From Nitrospira sp. (GTDB lineage Bacteria > Nitrospirota > Nitrospiria > Nitrospirales > Nitrospiraceae): a stretch of 46,024 nt of DNA. Of the stretch, positions 15,719 through 24,404 are shown in pieces (positions within the stretch are counted from its first letter, which is position 1; each line of letters opens with the position of its first letter). The notes beneath the pieces were generated by a model. That model did not search any database. It saw nothing but the letters and a program-made list of their open reading frames with translations, and was not told the origin of the DNA. The position numbers and the translations under genes are program-made. The stretch spans positions 1 to 46,024 of the forward strand of contig JAUYAO010000002.1 in the NCBI GenBank assembly GCA_030692565.1, given 5' to 3'.

Positions 15719-16993
15719 TTACTGGAGGTTCAGTTCATCCATCAGGGCTTTGGCGTCTTGCTTCGGCAGGCCTTTGAGCGAGGCTTTCGCCTTGGCTCGG
15801 TCCGGCGCCACGCCGAGGCCGCGGCCGTAGATGCGCGCGAGCGCTTTCTTCGCCGGCGCAAATCCCTCGCCGGCAATGGTCTCCATGCAGAGGAGCAGCT
15901 TTTTGTCGAAGGGGGCGAGGTGCTGGTCTAGCCCGGCTTCATAGAGCGCGGCCAGCTCGTTCAACGCCGCGTCGCTCAACGCATAGCTCTCTTGAAGGAG
16001 CACCGCAATTGCTTCGTTTGGCCGATGGCTCTTGAGTAACGTCACTCCCAATGTGTCTTGGTCGCCTGACCGGCTGTAATCAGGAAACTCCTCCCAGAGC
16101 AGGCCGCGGTAGGCATGAAACCCTTCGAGTGCGTCGTTGCGCCGTCGATCTGCCTGGTCGGTCGAGAGGGCTTGCCGCCGGAGTTTAGCGAGGGCGTCGC
16201 CGGCCGGCTGGTGGCCGAGTTCAACCGCTTTGGTCCACCAGAAGATGGCCCGGGCCAGATCTTTGGCAACGCCCTGCCCGCTCTTGTAGGCATTGCCTGA
16301 AAAAAACTGCGCCTGCGGGACTCCGCCGAGGGCCGCTTCTTCCATGAACTGTGCCGCTTCCTGATCGCGATTCGTCAGTTTCAGCAATAGTGCAAGCCGA
16401 TAACGGGCGTCGGGGAAGTGCGGTTGCAGTTCAATGGCCCGTCGATAGGAGTGAATCGCGGCTTTGATATTGCCGAGCGAGTACTGGACGCTGCCGAGAC
16501 TGTAGTGCGCATGAGTCAATTCGGGGTTGAGGAGAATGGCTTCCATGAAGGCCGTGGCGGCGGCGCGCCCATCCTGTTTCGCCATGAGTATGATGCCGAG
16601 TTGCAGCAACGCATCGGCATGGCCCGGTCGCAGTTTGAGCGCGATGCGGCATTCGTCGAGTGCGGCGTCGAGGTCGCCGACGCGATAGAGTTCTTGCGCC
16701 AACTTGAGGCGGTCTTCGGCGCTGGCGGGAAACGTCCTGACCCGTCCACGCAACTCGCTCAGCATGAAGACGGCATTGCTGCGCTCTTGTTCAGTCCATT
16801 CAGAGAAACGATGCTCGTCCTGTTGCGGAGGCTGGGAGACTGGATCGGGATCCACATTGAGATTGGGATCGGGAGATTCGAGGATCGGCGGCGCGGCCGT
16901 CTGTTCGTCAGATGTTTGGGCGAACGACGCGCCGTGCAGGTCGAACAGCAGCGGAACAACAAGGATGGTCACGAGCACTACACGACGACGCAT
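15719..16993 (-). CDS. exported TPR/Sel1-repeat protein
   Basis: A 424-residue protein with an N-terminal signal peptide (RRRVVLVTILVVPLLFDLHG, then ASFAQ). TPR repeats run from about residue 85 to 230 (for example YRVGDLDAALDECRIALKLRP, pattern repeated every 34 residues). Sel1-like repeats follow at about 240-280 (GNAYKSGQGVAKDLARAIFW) and 375-410. It is probably a periplasmic scaffold. A Shine-Dalgarno AGGAGGG precedes the ATG, with a TATAAT-like -10 further upstream at 17036-17041. The five-base gap to the CHASE2 activator indicates one operon, so it could present a signal to the sensor. Confidence 0.85.
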   Translation of the reverse strand: MRRRVVLVTILVVPLLFDLHGASFAQTSDEQTAAPPILESPDPNLNVDPDPVSQPPQQDEHRFSEWTEQERSNAVFMLSELRGRVRTFPASAEDRLKLAQELYRVGDLDAALDECRIALKLRPGHADALLQLGIILMAKQDGRAAATAFMEAILLNPELTHAHYSLGSVQYSLGNIKAAIHSYRRAIELQPHFPDARYRLALLLKLTNRDQEAAQFMEEAALGGVPQAQFFSGNAYKSGQGVAKDLARAIFWWTKAVELGHQPAGDALAKLRRQALSTDQADRRRNDALEGFHAYRGLLWEEFPDYSRSGDQDTLGVTLLKSHRPNEAIAVLLQESYALSDAALNELAALYEAGLDQHLAPFDKKLLLCMETIAGEGFAPAKKALARIYGRGLGVAPDRAKAKASLKGLPKQDAKALMDELNLQ

Positions 16994-17098
16994 CGAAATC
17001 TATGACCCTCCTGAAATGGGTATGGATGGGGATTATTATAGCATCCGATCGGGCAGGGCAGACTGGTTAGGAATGGCAAAATACAGCGCGTAAACGGT

Positions 17099-17527
17099 CT
17101 AGCGCAGCTTGGCCATCGCGTCTTTGATCTGTTCAATGCTGGCCTGGAGCTCTTGAGCTGGTGGTTGGACCGGCTCATGGTGTACCCGCCAGACCGGTTC
17201 CAAGGGGGCCGGGTCTGTCGTGAGGCGGGGGATGAGGTGCCAGTGGATATGGGGGAGTTGGTTGCCCAGTAGCTCGTAGTTGATCTTTCGGGCATCGAAA
17301 ACCTGTGCCAGTGTCTTGGCCACCAGGGTGACTTCTTCCATTAATTGCATCCGCTCCGTGGGGGCCAGTTGGAAGAGTTCGGTCGCGTGGCGCCGGAAGA
17401 CGACGACGGTCCAGCCCTTAAAAAATTGGTCGTCGTGCAAGTAGGCCTGAGAAAGTCCCAGGTCGGCGATGAAGTGGTCGGCGCGCGGCCAGGTTCCCTG
17501 ACAGGCTTTGCATGTCGGATCAGTCAT
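17099..17527 (-). CDS. HIT family hydrolase
   Basis: The 142-residue product has the histidine-triad motif as HIHWH within NQLPHIHWHLIPR near the middle and an N-terminal Cys pair (CKACQG) typical of zinc-containing HIT proteins. These enzymes hydrolyse or transfer nucleotide phosphoramidates or dinucleotides in the cytoplasm. I chose ATG 17527 because it overlaps the preceding gene's stop (ATGA) and the residues upstream of it are not family-like. Cotranscribed with the secreted protein before it. Confidence 0.9.
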   Translation of the reverse strand: MTDPTCKACQGTWPRADHFIADLGLSQAYLHDDQFFKGWTVVVFRRHATELFQLAPTERMQLMEEVTLVAKTLAQVFDARKINYELLGNQLPHIHWHLIPRLTTDPAPLEPVWRVHHEPVQPPAQELQASIEQIKDAMAKLR

Positions 17528-18198
17528 GGTTGATTGGCCTTTCGCCACTCCTCTTCCGTAATGACGCCCTTCTTGAGCAGCAACTGGAGCAGCTTGTCGA
17601 CTGATGCGCGGCTGGGCGGGGAATGGGGCTGAGAAACCGGGGCCGGGCCTGCGGGTACGGCCGCCTCTATCTTCTTCGGCTCAGCCGACGGGCGTTTCTG
17701 TCCGAAGATGCGGAACGAAGGTGTGAACACGGCCAGGTAGTCCCGGTTCCTGATACGGACCGATGCCGGCAGGCTATCGGTCTGTGGAGGCAGGTCCGGT
17801 GTGGCTCCGGCAGGAATGCGGAAGAATGGCTTGCCGTCCTCGGTTTCCCCGTCCTGTCCCAGGACGTCGAACCGCTCGAGGAAGGATTCCCCTGTCAACC
17901 CTTCTCGGTCTTGACCTGCAAGGTTGGTGATTTTATCCAGCACAATGATCAGTGAATCCGCCATGATGAGGTCCGCCGTGTGGTTACGGACGCTCACGTC
18001 GTAGCGGTATTCGCTCGTAAAGTTGTCGCGGCCTTTCAACGTGACAATCACGGTTGCTTTGCCGGTGAAATCAGTCAGATGGTCGAACGGCGAGGCGGCC
18101 TGGCTCTGTGCCGGCGTGGCAATCTCGCTCGCGAACAGCGCGAAGCAGAGCAGGGTGGTGAAGGTCGAACCCATAAGGATGTGGCGCAGTTGATTCAT
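17524..18198 (-). CDS. secreted protein of unknown function
   Basis: This 224-residue protein has a signal peptide (about residues 1-33, with TTLLCFALFASEIATPAQS). A beta-rich middle domain follows (VIVTLKGRDNFTSEYRYDVSVRN and VIVLDKITNLAG), then a proline-rich linker, and a C-terminal helical motif VDKLLQLLLKKGVITEEEW that resembles short SHOCT-like or EF-hand-less oligomerisation motifs. No enzymatic motif is visible. Its stop overlaps the HIT gene's start. Confidence 0.75.
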   Translation of the reverse strand: MNQLRHILMGSTFTTLLCFALFASEIATPAQSQAASPFDHLTDFTGKATVIVTLKGRDNFTSEYRYDVSVRNHTADLIMADSLIIVLDKITNLAGQDREGLTGESFLERFDVLGQDGETEDGKPFFRIPAGATPDLPPQTDSLPASVRIRNRDYLAVFTPSFRIFGQKRPSAEPKKIEAAVPAGPAPVSQPHSPPSRASVDKLLQLLLKKGVITEEEWRKANQP

Positions 18199-18280
18199 CG
18201 GCAGATCACCTTAATCCGAATTCCGGTCGGAGCATAGCAAAGATCGCGGCGGTGGGCGAGCTTTTGTTCTCCCGCGCGCC

Positions 18281-18310
18281 TTGACACGCTCTTTCGGTGA
18301 ACGCTATTCT
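18281..18310 (+). promoter_or_regulatory. sigma-70 promoter for the HD-yjbQ-htrA run
   Basis: TTGACA (18281-18286), an 18-base spacer and TATTCT (18305-18310) form a good housekeeping promoter. Its presence decides the start of the next gene: a GTG at 18297 lies inside the spacer and cannot be on the transcript. Confidence 0.6.
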
Positions 18311-18350
18311 CGCCGCAGTCGATGGCAGTCTCCTTCCGATCCTATTACGC

Positions 18351-19217
18351 ATGACGTCTACGGCTTCTCGCGCTCCGTTGTTAATCTCCAAAGCTCTCGC
18401 GGCCCAACTGCTGCGCCTCTACGACTATCCGCATCCGACGATTCCTCGCCGCATCATCCGCGGGTACGACCGGCCACATGCCGTTCGCACGGCGCGCATG
18501 TGCGCGGCAGTGGCCGCGGCTTTGGGGCATGACGCTGCGCGAGTGCGCCAGTATCAGATTGCTTGTGTTTTGCATGATTTGGGCCGGGCGGGGCTCGATC
18601 GTGTGCTGTTCGGGAAAATCTGGTCCTGGGCCAAAGCGCATGGCATTCCGACCAGGCCGCGTGAATGGCGAGCCCTACATCCGGAGACGGCGTATGGACG
18701 GGAGACCGAAGCCTTCCTGCGTCAATACGGAGTCGAACTCGATGCGGCCGGCATTCCGATGACGGCGTGGGCCAAGGAGCAGGTCGAGATGCGCCTCGGG
18801 TATTCCCGGCGGCTTTCCCGCCGGCTGCGAACGGTGCGCGGCGAGATCAAGCAGATGGGCGTGCGGTGGGAGCCCTGGATGCAGCGGGTGATGTTGTACT
18901 ACTACTATCCCGAGAAGCTGGCGGGCGCCCCGGCTTGGGTGAAGCAGTTAGCGGAGATTCTGGTCGCCTGCGAACAGTTTGAAGCCTACAGCAATCAGCA
19001 GCGCGGGCGCGATTACTACAGACGGAAGAAGGAAACGCTCGCCGATGCGTTTGCCTATCTGGAAAAGCTGCAGCAGGAAGGCCTCTTGAGCCGGGCGGTC
19101 ATGTCTGCACTTCGCGGGTTGGCCGCTGGCGGCGAGTTCGACCGGGTATTGGAAGAAGCGCGGGGTTGCCGGCTCTCGCCTGGCGACCGGCGATTTCTCC
19201 GGCAGATGGAGTGTTGA
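18351..19217 (+). CDS. HD-domain phosphohydrolase-like protein
   Basis: 288 residues from ATG 18351. The HD signature is seen as RPHAVRTARM with His43, then CVLHDLGR with His75-Asp76, giving the H...HD metal-binding pattern. The remainder is helical, ending in a basic segment (RRKKETLADAFAYLEKL). HD-domain proteins hydrolyse phosphomonoesters or nucleotides; the variant here lacks obvious GYP signatures, so a cyclic-di-GMP role is not indicated. It is followed after one base by yjbQ and then htrA. Confidence 0.8.
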   Translation: MTSTASRAPLLISKALAAQLLRLYDYPHPTIPRRIIRGYDRPHAVRTARMCAAVAAALGHDAARVRQYQIACVLHDLGRAGLDRVLFGKIWSWAKAHGIPTRPREWRALHPETAYGRETEAFLRQYGVELDAAGIPMTAWAKEQVEMRLGYSRRLSRRLRTVRGEIKQMGVRWEPWMQRVMLYYYYPEKLAGAPAWVKQLAEILVACEQFEAYSNQQRGRDYYRRKKETLADAFAYLEKLQQEGLLSRAVMSALRGLAAGGEFDRVLEEARGCRLSPGDRRFLRQMEC

Positions 19218-19218
19218 T

Positions 19219-19641
19219 ATGTCTGTGAAGACCGTGACCTCTCGCGTGAATATGCAGGGCGAGACGCATATCGAGAATCTGACGAAATCGGTGCAGGCCG
19301 CCGTCGCTGAGTCCGGTCTGAGCGCCGGTATCGTCACGGTGTTTGTGAAGCACACGACTGCGTCGATCATGATCATCGAGGACGAGCCGGGTATCCGTGC
19401 CGATACGAAGGCCTTTTGGGATCGCACCGTGCCGGCCGATCCCGCCTGGCAGCACAATACGAGAAATGCCGGTGAAGATAACGGGCACAGCCATCTCCGC
19501 GGGCAGCTGCAAGGGCCGTCTATCACGATTCCATTTTCCGAAGGGGCGCTTCTGCTGGGCACGTGGCAGCAGGTCGTCGTGGTCGATTTTGACACCAGAT
19601 CCCGCACGCGCGAGCTGATCTTCCAACTCATCGGTGAGTGA
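19219..19641 (+). CDS. yjbQ: YjbQ/UPF0047 family protein
   Basis: This 140-residue protein shows the UPF0047 signature: VFVKHTTASIMIIEDEPG, then NGHSHLRGQLQGPSITIPF and GTWQQVVVVDFD. The family has conserved His residues and weak thiamine-phosphate synthase activity has been reported for it; its real role is unclear. It starts one base after the HD gene and its stop overlaps the htrA start, so the three genes are translationally linked. Confidence 0.92.
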   Translation: MSVKTVTSRVNMQGETHIENLTKSVQAAVAESGLSAGIVTVFVKHTTASIMIIEDEPGIRADTKAFWDRTVPADPAWQHNTRNAGEDNGHSHLRGQLQGPSITIPFSEGALLLGTWQQVVVVDFDTRSRTRELIFQLIGE

Positions 19642-20777
19642 TGATGAGCATGCGGCGCGCCATGCGAAGACTTGCTGGTATGACGGCGGGAGCTAGCGTC
19701 CTCGCCTTGAGCATGTGGGCCATGGCGGCGGACTGGGGTAAACCGCTCGGCGGGACCTACGATGGCGCGGATGGCAAGCCTCGGCCGGTCACTCCCGCAC
19801 CGGCCGAATTAAGCCCGGACGAACGCGCGACCATGGCGGTGTTCGAGCGGGCCACCAAGTCGGTGGTCTTCATCGCGAACACGGCTATCCAACGAGATAT
19901 CTGGTCCTTCGATACGATGGAAGTCCCGCAGGGGTCCGGCTCCGGGTTTGTCTGGAGTAAGCAGGGCTATCTTGTGACGAATTTCCACGTCATCTACGGG
20001 GCCGATACCATCAAGGTTACGCTGGCCGACCGGAGCGAACATCAAGCCAAGATTGTCGGGGCCGATCCGGACCATGACCTGGCGGTGTTGCAAATAAAGG
20101 TTTCTGAGAGTCTTCTGGAGCCGTTGGCGATCGGGGCGTCGCACGACTTGCGGGTCGGGCAGAAAGTCCTGGCGATCGGCAATCCGTTCGGGCTGGACCA
20201 TACCTTGACCACAGGAGTGGTCAGCGCTCTAGGGCGCACGATCAAGTCGATGTCGAACCGGACGATCGAGGGCGTGATCCAAACCGATGCGGCCATCAAC
20301 CCCGGCAACTCCGGGGGGCCGTTGCTCGACAGCAGCGGTCGGTTGATCGGCGTGAACACGCAAATCGTCAGCCCCAGCGGCGCCTATGCCGGCATCGGCT
20401 TCGCGGTACCGGTGGATACCGTCAATCGCATCGTGCCGGAGTTGATCAAGCACGGGAAGCTGATCAGGCCGGGATTGGGTGTGTCGCTGGTGCCCGATTC
20501 CATCGTCAAACGATGGGGGATCAAAGGGTTGGTGATTGGAAAAGTGTCACGCGGCGGGAGCGCCGATCGCGCCGGGCTGCGGGGGGCGCGCGAGACGCAA
20601 GCCGGGCGCATCGAGCTCGGCGACATTGTCGTGGCGATCGACGGAAAGCCGGTCGAGACGATCGACGACATGATGGATATCATGGAAGCGCATAAGGTCG
20701 GCGATCAGGTGACGCTCGACATTATCCGCGCCAATAAACGGCAACAGTTGCCTCTTACCCTCCAGGCGGTCAATTAA
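19641..20777 (+). CDS. HtrA/DegP-type periplasmic serine protease
   Basis: The product (378 residues from ATG 19641) has a signal peptide (about 1-30), a trypsin-like domain with catalytic His116 (TNFHVI), Asp146 (DHDLAVL) and Ser224 (NPGNSGGPLL), and one C-terminal PDZ domain (about 275-370). It should degrade or refold damaged envelope proteins. A GTG at 19638 and ATG at 19644 are alternative starts; TGATG overlap with yjbQ favours 19641. It lies only 62 bases before arc, so periplasmic and cytoplasmic proteolysis genes are neighbours here. Confidence 0.92.
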   Translation: MMSMRRAMRRLAGMTAGASVLALSMWAMAADWGKPLGGTYDGADGKPRPVTPAPAELSPDERATMAVFERATKSVVFIANTAIQRDIWSFDTMEVPQGSGSGFVWSKQGYLVTNFHVIYGADTIKVTLADRSEHQAKIVGADPDHDLAVLQIKVSESLLEPLAIGASHDLRVGQKVLAIGNPFGLDHTLTTGVVSALGRTIKSMSNRTIEGVIQTDAAINPGNSGGPLLDSSGRLIGVNTQIVSPSGAYAGIGFAVPVDTVNRIVPELIKHGKLIRPGLGVSLVPDSIVKRWGIKGLVIGKVSRGGSADRAGLRGARETQAGRIELGDIVVAIDGKPVETIDDMMDIMEAHKVGDQVTLDIIRANKRQQLPLTLQAVN

Positions 20778-20839
20778 CGCTGGTAGCGTCCGGCTTCGAC
20801 ATGTTGTTATGATGACGCCTGACCAACCTGGAGATTGCT

Positions 20840-22582
20840 ATGAGCGACCACCGACCAGACGATATAGGGCAGACCGGCACATCCGGCGCGGGAGCAGGAA
20901 AGCGGACGGGCTCAACCACTCCCGACCCGCTTGAGTTGATCGAACAATGCCTCGCCTCTTTTCCTGAGAACGATCCGCGCCAACAGATCCTCTACAAGCT
21001 CCGCCACTCCGTCATGCTGGCGGCCGCCAGTCAGCAGCAACGGGAGGCCGAATTCAAAAAAATCAGCGAGGTCGTGGCGAAGCTGACGGCGCCGGCCAAC
21101 CGGATCGGCACGTTGCTCGATCTGCCTGGCGAAGGCCTGGCGAGGATCATCGTCGGCGGGGCCGAGTATTATGCGAATGTGGATCCCCGTGTGGCGAATG
21201 CGGACTTAAAGATCGGTGCGCAGATTCTCGTGAACGAAGCCTATGCGGTCATCAAGACACTGGGCTACGACCTGAACGGGCCGGTGCTCAAGCTGACGGA
21301 AGCATTGCCGGACGGGCGGTTGCGTTTCGAGCAGGAGATGGGCCGCCAATCCATGATCCTCCAGCGGTCGAGCGACCTTGTGGGGGTAGAGCTGAAGGCC
21401 GGCGATGAATTGCGGATCGACCCGGGCCACCGGATTGCAATCGAGAAGCTGGAGGACCGGAAAGCCAGGACCCATGTCCTCGACGAAGTGCCGACGGTCA
21501 CGTGGGAGCAGATCGGCGGCCAGCAGGAGGCGATCAGCGCGATTCGCAAGGCGATCGAATACCCCTTGCTGCATGCGGAGACGTTCCAGCAGTTCAAGTT
21601 CACGCAACCCAAGGGGTTCCTGCTCTATGGCCCGCCGGGCTGCGGGAAAACACTGATCGGCCAGGCTGCCGCAGCCAGTCTCTCGAAGCTCGTGAGCGAG
21701 TCGATGGTTGCCGGCGGGAAAACAGAGACGTTGCCCGCGATCACCGGCGGCGCATTCCTCCATATCAAAGGGCCCGAGATTCTGAATATGTGGCTCGGCG
21801 AGTCGGAGCGGATGGTGCGCGACCTTTTCGCCAAGGCCAGAGCCCGCCGCCGTGAGGGAGCGCTCCCGTTTATTTTCATCGACGAAGCCGAGTCGATTCT
21901 AGGGACGAGACGGGCGTCGCGTTCGTTCAATATTTCGAGCACGCTGGTTCCGATGTTTTGCTCAGAGATGGACGGGATCGAATCGTTGCGGGATGTCGTG
22001 ATCATTCTCGCGTCGAATCGGCCGGATCTGATCGATCCCGCCGTACTGCGTCCGGGACGCATCGATCGCAAGATCAAGGTCAGCCGCCCGAATCGGGAAT
22101 CGGCCGCCGAGATTCTGAAAGTCTATCTTACGGAGGAGCTGCCGCTGGATTCTTCCGTCATCGCCGACCGCGGCGGAGACAAGACGAAGGCCTTTGCTTC
22201 GCTGGTGGATGAGGTCATCGACCAAATTTACAAACGGACGGATGAGAACCGGTTGCTCTCCATCCGGCTCCGGAGCGGTCAGAATAAGGTGCTCTATCGG
22301 GGCGATCTTGTGAGCGGGGCGATTCTCTCGTCCATTATCCAGCGGGCGAAGGAAAAGGCGATCGATCGCATGATCCAATCCGGCCAGTCGGCCGGGCTCA
22401 TCGCGCAGGATCTCTCTGATTCCGTATTGGCAGAGTTCCGCGAGGGGGAGATGCTGCCGCCCGATGATGCCGCGGAAGAATGGTTGAAGCTGCTCGACCA
22501 TCATCCGGAGCAGGTCGTCGGCGTGTCGTCCTTCCGGCGCGGTCGGCAGACGGAAGAGCGCTTGATCAATCAGATTATCTAA
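20840..22582 (+). CDS. arc: proteasome-associated AAA+ ATPase (Mpa/ARC)
   Basis: A 580-residue ATPase: an N-terminal helical region (about 30-85) suited to a tag-binding coiled coil, interdomain OB folds (about 90-210), and an AAA+ module with Walker A GPPGCGKT near 264 and Walker B FIFIDEAES near 344. It forms the hexameric unfoldase that feeds tagged proteins into the 20S proteasome. The C-terminus reads RLINQII, which lacks the QYL tripeptide used by actinobacterial Mpa to dock on and open the core. GGAG precedes the ATG. Its stop overlaps the dop start (TAATG), beginning a tightly coupled operon. Confidence 0.95.
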   Translation: MSDHRPDDIGQTGTSGAGAGKRTGSTTPDPLELIEQCLASFPENDPRQQILYKLRHSVMLAAASQQQREAEFKKISEVVAKLTAPANRIGTLLDLPGEGLARIIVGGAEYYANVDPRVANADLKIGAQILVNEAYAVIKTLGYDLNGPVLKLTEALPDGRLRFEQEMGRQSMILQRSSDLVGVELKAGDELRIDPGHRIAIEKLEDRKARTHVLDEVPTVTWEQIGGQQEAISAIRKAIEYPLLHAETFQQFKFTQPKGFLLYGPPGCGKTLIGQAAAASLSKLVSESMVAGGKTETLPAITGGAFLHIKGPEILNMWLGESERMVRDLFAKARARRREGALPFIFIDEAESILGTRRASRSFNISSTLVPMFCSEMDGIESLRDVVIILASNRPDLIDPAVLRPGRIDRKIKVSRPNRESAAEILKVYLTEELPLDSSVIADRGGDKTKAFASLVDEVIDQIYKRTDENRLLSIRLRSGQNKVLYRGDLVSGAILSSIIQRAKEKAIDRMIQSGQSAGLIAQDLSDSVLAEFREGEMLPPDDAAEEWLKLLDHHPEQVVGVSSFRRGRQTEERLINQII

Positions 22583-24111
22583 TGTTGCGTCTCTTCGGCA
22601 TAGAAACAGAGTACGGGATTACGCGCGAGGATCTCGATGAGGTGGATCCGGTCGTCGAGTCCATGGAGCTGGTGCGCGCGCATCTGACGGCGTCGTTCGA
22701 ACGGCGCTGGGATTATGGCGGAGAAGATCCGCACGATGATGCCCGGGGGTTTCGGGTGTCCGGGCTCCAACAGGATAAAGAAGAAGACGACTTCGCCAAG
22801 ATCGATGCGCACCGGCCCTTTTCATTTCATGAGATGAAAAGCGACCTGGTGCTGCCGAACGGCGCCCGCTTCTACAACGACCATACGCACCCGGAGTATT
22901 CCAGCCCCGAATGTCGAACCTTGCGCGATTTGCTCGCGCACGATCGAGCGGGAGAGCGGGTGGTGCAACGCGCGGCCGAGCGGAGGAATCGAACCCTTGG
23001 TGGTCCGCATGTGCAGCTCTATAAGAACAATACCGATCTCCATGGCCATAGTTATGGCTGCCATGACAACTATCTCGTCTCGCGCTCAATCCCGTTTCAG
23101 CAACTGGTCGCAGGTCTCCTGCCGTTCTTAGTCAGTCGTCAGGTGATTGCTGGTGCCGGTAAAGTCGGTATCGAGGCGCAGGAGAGCGGTTTCGTTCCCG
23201 GGCAGTATCAGCTCTCACAGCGGGCCGATTTCATGGAGACGGATCTGAGCGTCGATACGATGCATAACCGGCCCATTCTCAATACCAGGGATGAGCCGCA
23301 CGCCGTTCGGGAGAAGTATCGACGGCTGCATCTGATCATCGGCGATGCGAATATGTGCGAGTATGCGACGGCGTTGAAGGTCGGCACAACGCAATTGGTA
23401 CTGGAGTTGATCGATCGGGGGGCTGCACCTGCGATTGAACTGGCCGATCCGGTTTCGGCGGTGAAGCAGATTTCGCGGGATCCCGACCTCAAAGCGACCG
23501 TGCGCCAGAAGCAGGGGCCGGCTCTTTCCGGTCTGGACATTCAGGAACAGTACTATACGGCAGCCAGGCGCATGCTGGCCGGCGCGGATGCTGAGACGGA
23601 CTGGGTGCTGCGCGAATGGGGTGAGACCCTGGGGCTGCTCAAGCAGGATCGCAGTCAATTGGTCGGTAAGCTCGATTGGGTGACGAAGTTGTGGTTGCTG
23701 GAGACCTTTGTACGGGAAGAGCGGATCGGCTGGGATGATCCCTGGCTGGCGAGTCTGGATCTCGAGTACCACAATCTGAACGCCGACCGTGGACTGTACC
23801 TCGGGCTGGAAGCCGAAGGGAAGGCCTGGCGTATGACCACGGAGGCCGACATTGAGCAGGCCCTGTCCGCCGGTCCTCACGATACCCGCGGTGGGTTGCG
23901 GGGCCTGTGTGTGCGGCGGTTTTCCGATCAGATCAAGTCGATGCAGTGGGAGCGTATTCAGTTCTCGGGCGGGTTAAGGGGCAAGACGCTGGAGATGGGC
24001 GACCTGTTCGATCCGATCGAGGTGCGGGCTTATGCCGAGATTTTTGAACAGGCGGCGTCTCCGGCCGAAGCCGTGGCTGCCTGGAGTATAAGAAAGGAAT
24101 CACAGTCATGA
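22582..24111 (+). CDS. dop: Dop: deamidase/depupylase of the UBact-proteasome system
   Basis: 509 residues. The nucleotide-binding opening is GIETEYG (residues 6-12), an insertion with WDYGGEDPHDDARGF is Dop-like, and Asp100 in NDHTHPEYSSPE matches the catalytic aspartate. KNNTDLHGHSYGCHDNYLV and INTRDEPHA-type (LNTRDEPHA) motifs complete the glutamine-synthetase-like fold. Dop converts the tag's C-terminal Gln to Glu and removes tags from substrates. The start at 22582 overlaps the arc stop; an upstream in-frame ATG at 22480 is rejected because it lies inside arc. The stop overlaps the ubact ATG. Confidence 0.93.
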   Translation: MLRLFGIETEYGITREDLDEVDPVVESMELVRAHLTASFERRWDYGGEDPHDDARGFRVSGLQQDKEEDDFAKIDAHRPFSFHEMKSDLVLPNGARFYNDHTHPEYSSPECRTLRDLLAHDRAGERVVQRAAERRNRTLGGPHVQLYKNNTDLHGHSYGCHDNYLVSRSIPFQQLVAGLLPFLVSRQVIAGAGKVGIEAQESGFVPGQYQLSQRADFMETDLSVDTMHNRPILNTRDEPHAVREKYRRLHLIIGDANMCEYATALKVGTTQLVLELIDRGAAPAIELADPVSAVKQISRDPDLKATVRQKQGPALSGLDIQEQYYTAARRMLAGADAETDWVLREWGETLGLLKQDRSQLVGKLDWVTKLWLLETFVREERIGWDDPWLASLDLEYHNLNADRGLYLGLEAEGKAWRMTTEADIEQALSAGPHDTRGGLRGLCVRRFSDQIKSMQWERIQFSGGLRGKTLEMGDLFDPIEVRAYAEIFEQAASPAEAVAAWSIRKESQS

Positions 24112-24302
24112 TCTACCAGATGATGCCTGAGCGACGGGAGGGACCGGTTGATCCGATGCCGAAGGCGCCGAGTCCGTCGGAAGAGGGCGGCGGGCCGCGG
24201 CGGCCAGATACCGGGTCGCCAGACAAGGACAGTTTGATGAAGCGGATGAAGAAGGTCGATCCGAAACAGGCCGAGCGGTACCGGCAGCGGACAGGACAAT
24301 AG
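24108..24302 (+). CDS. ubact: UBact, Pup-like protein modifier
   Basis: This 64-residue protein is rich in Pro, Gly, Arg and charged residues, with no hydrophobic core, and ends RYRQRTGQ. A small disordered protein with a C-terminal Gly-Gln, placed between dop and prcB, matches UBact, the Pup-like modifier of Nitrospirota and other Gram-negative lineages. The C-terminal Gln would need Dop deamidation before PafA attaches it to substrate lysines. A GGAA-type Shine-Dalgarno precedes the ATG, which overlaps the dop stop by four bases. Its helical KRMKKVDPKQAERYR segment is the probable Arc-binding part. Confidence 0.92.
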   Translation: MIYQMMPERREGPVDPMPKAPSPSEEGGGPRRPDTGSPDKDSLMKRMKKVDPKQAERYRQRTGQ

Positions 24303-24313
24303 AGGAAGCAGTG

Positions 24314-24375
24314 CTGAGTGCTGAGCCATAGGCTCAACTCAGGGAGCAGATTCCGAATACTCACTCAGCACTCAG
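24314..24375. promoter_or_regulatory. long inverted repeat between ubact and prcB
   Basis: CTGAGTGCTGAG (24314-24325) and CTCAGCACTCAG (24364-24375) are a perfect 12-base inverted repeat separated by 38 bases, with a smaller GCTC/GAGC pair inside. It fills most of the only sizeable gap in the operon and could act as an mRNA processing or attenuation element that sets the tag-to-protease ratio. The GTGCTGAG motif also occurs twice in tandem, as in some dispersed repeats. Confidence 0.55.
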
Positions 24376-24404
24376 GACTTTGAACGCAGCACTAGGGTGA
24401 ACCG

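Noticed and set aside
18297-18350. GTG 18297 as start of the HD gene
   Set aside because: It lies in the spacer of a TTGACA-18-TATTCT promoter, and the added residues are not family-like.
22480-22581. Extended dop start at 22480
   Set aside because: The extension lies inside arc in another frame, while MLRLFGIETEYG at 22582 is the normal start of the family.
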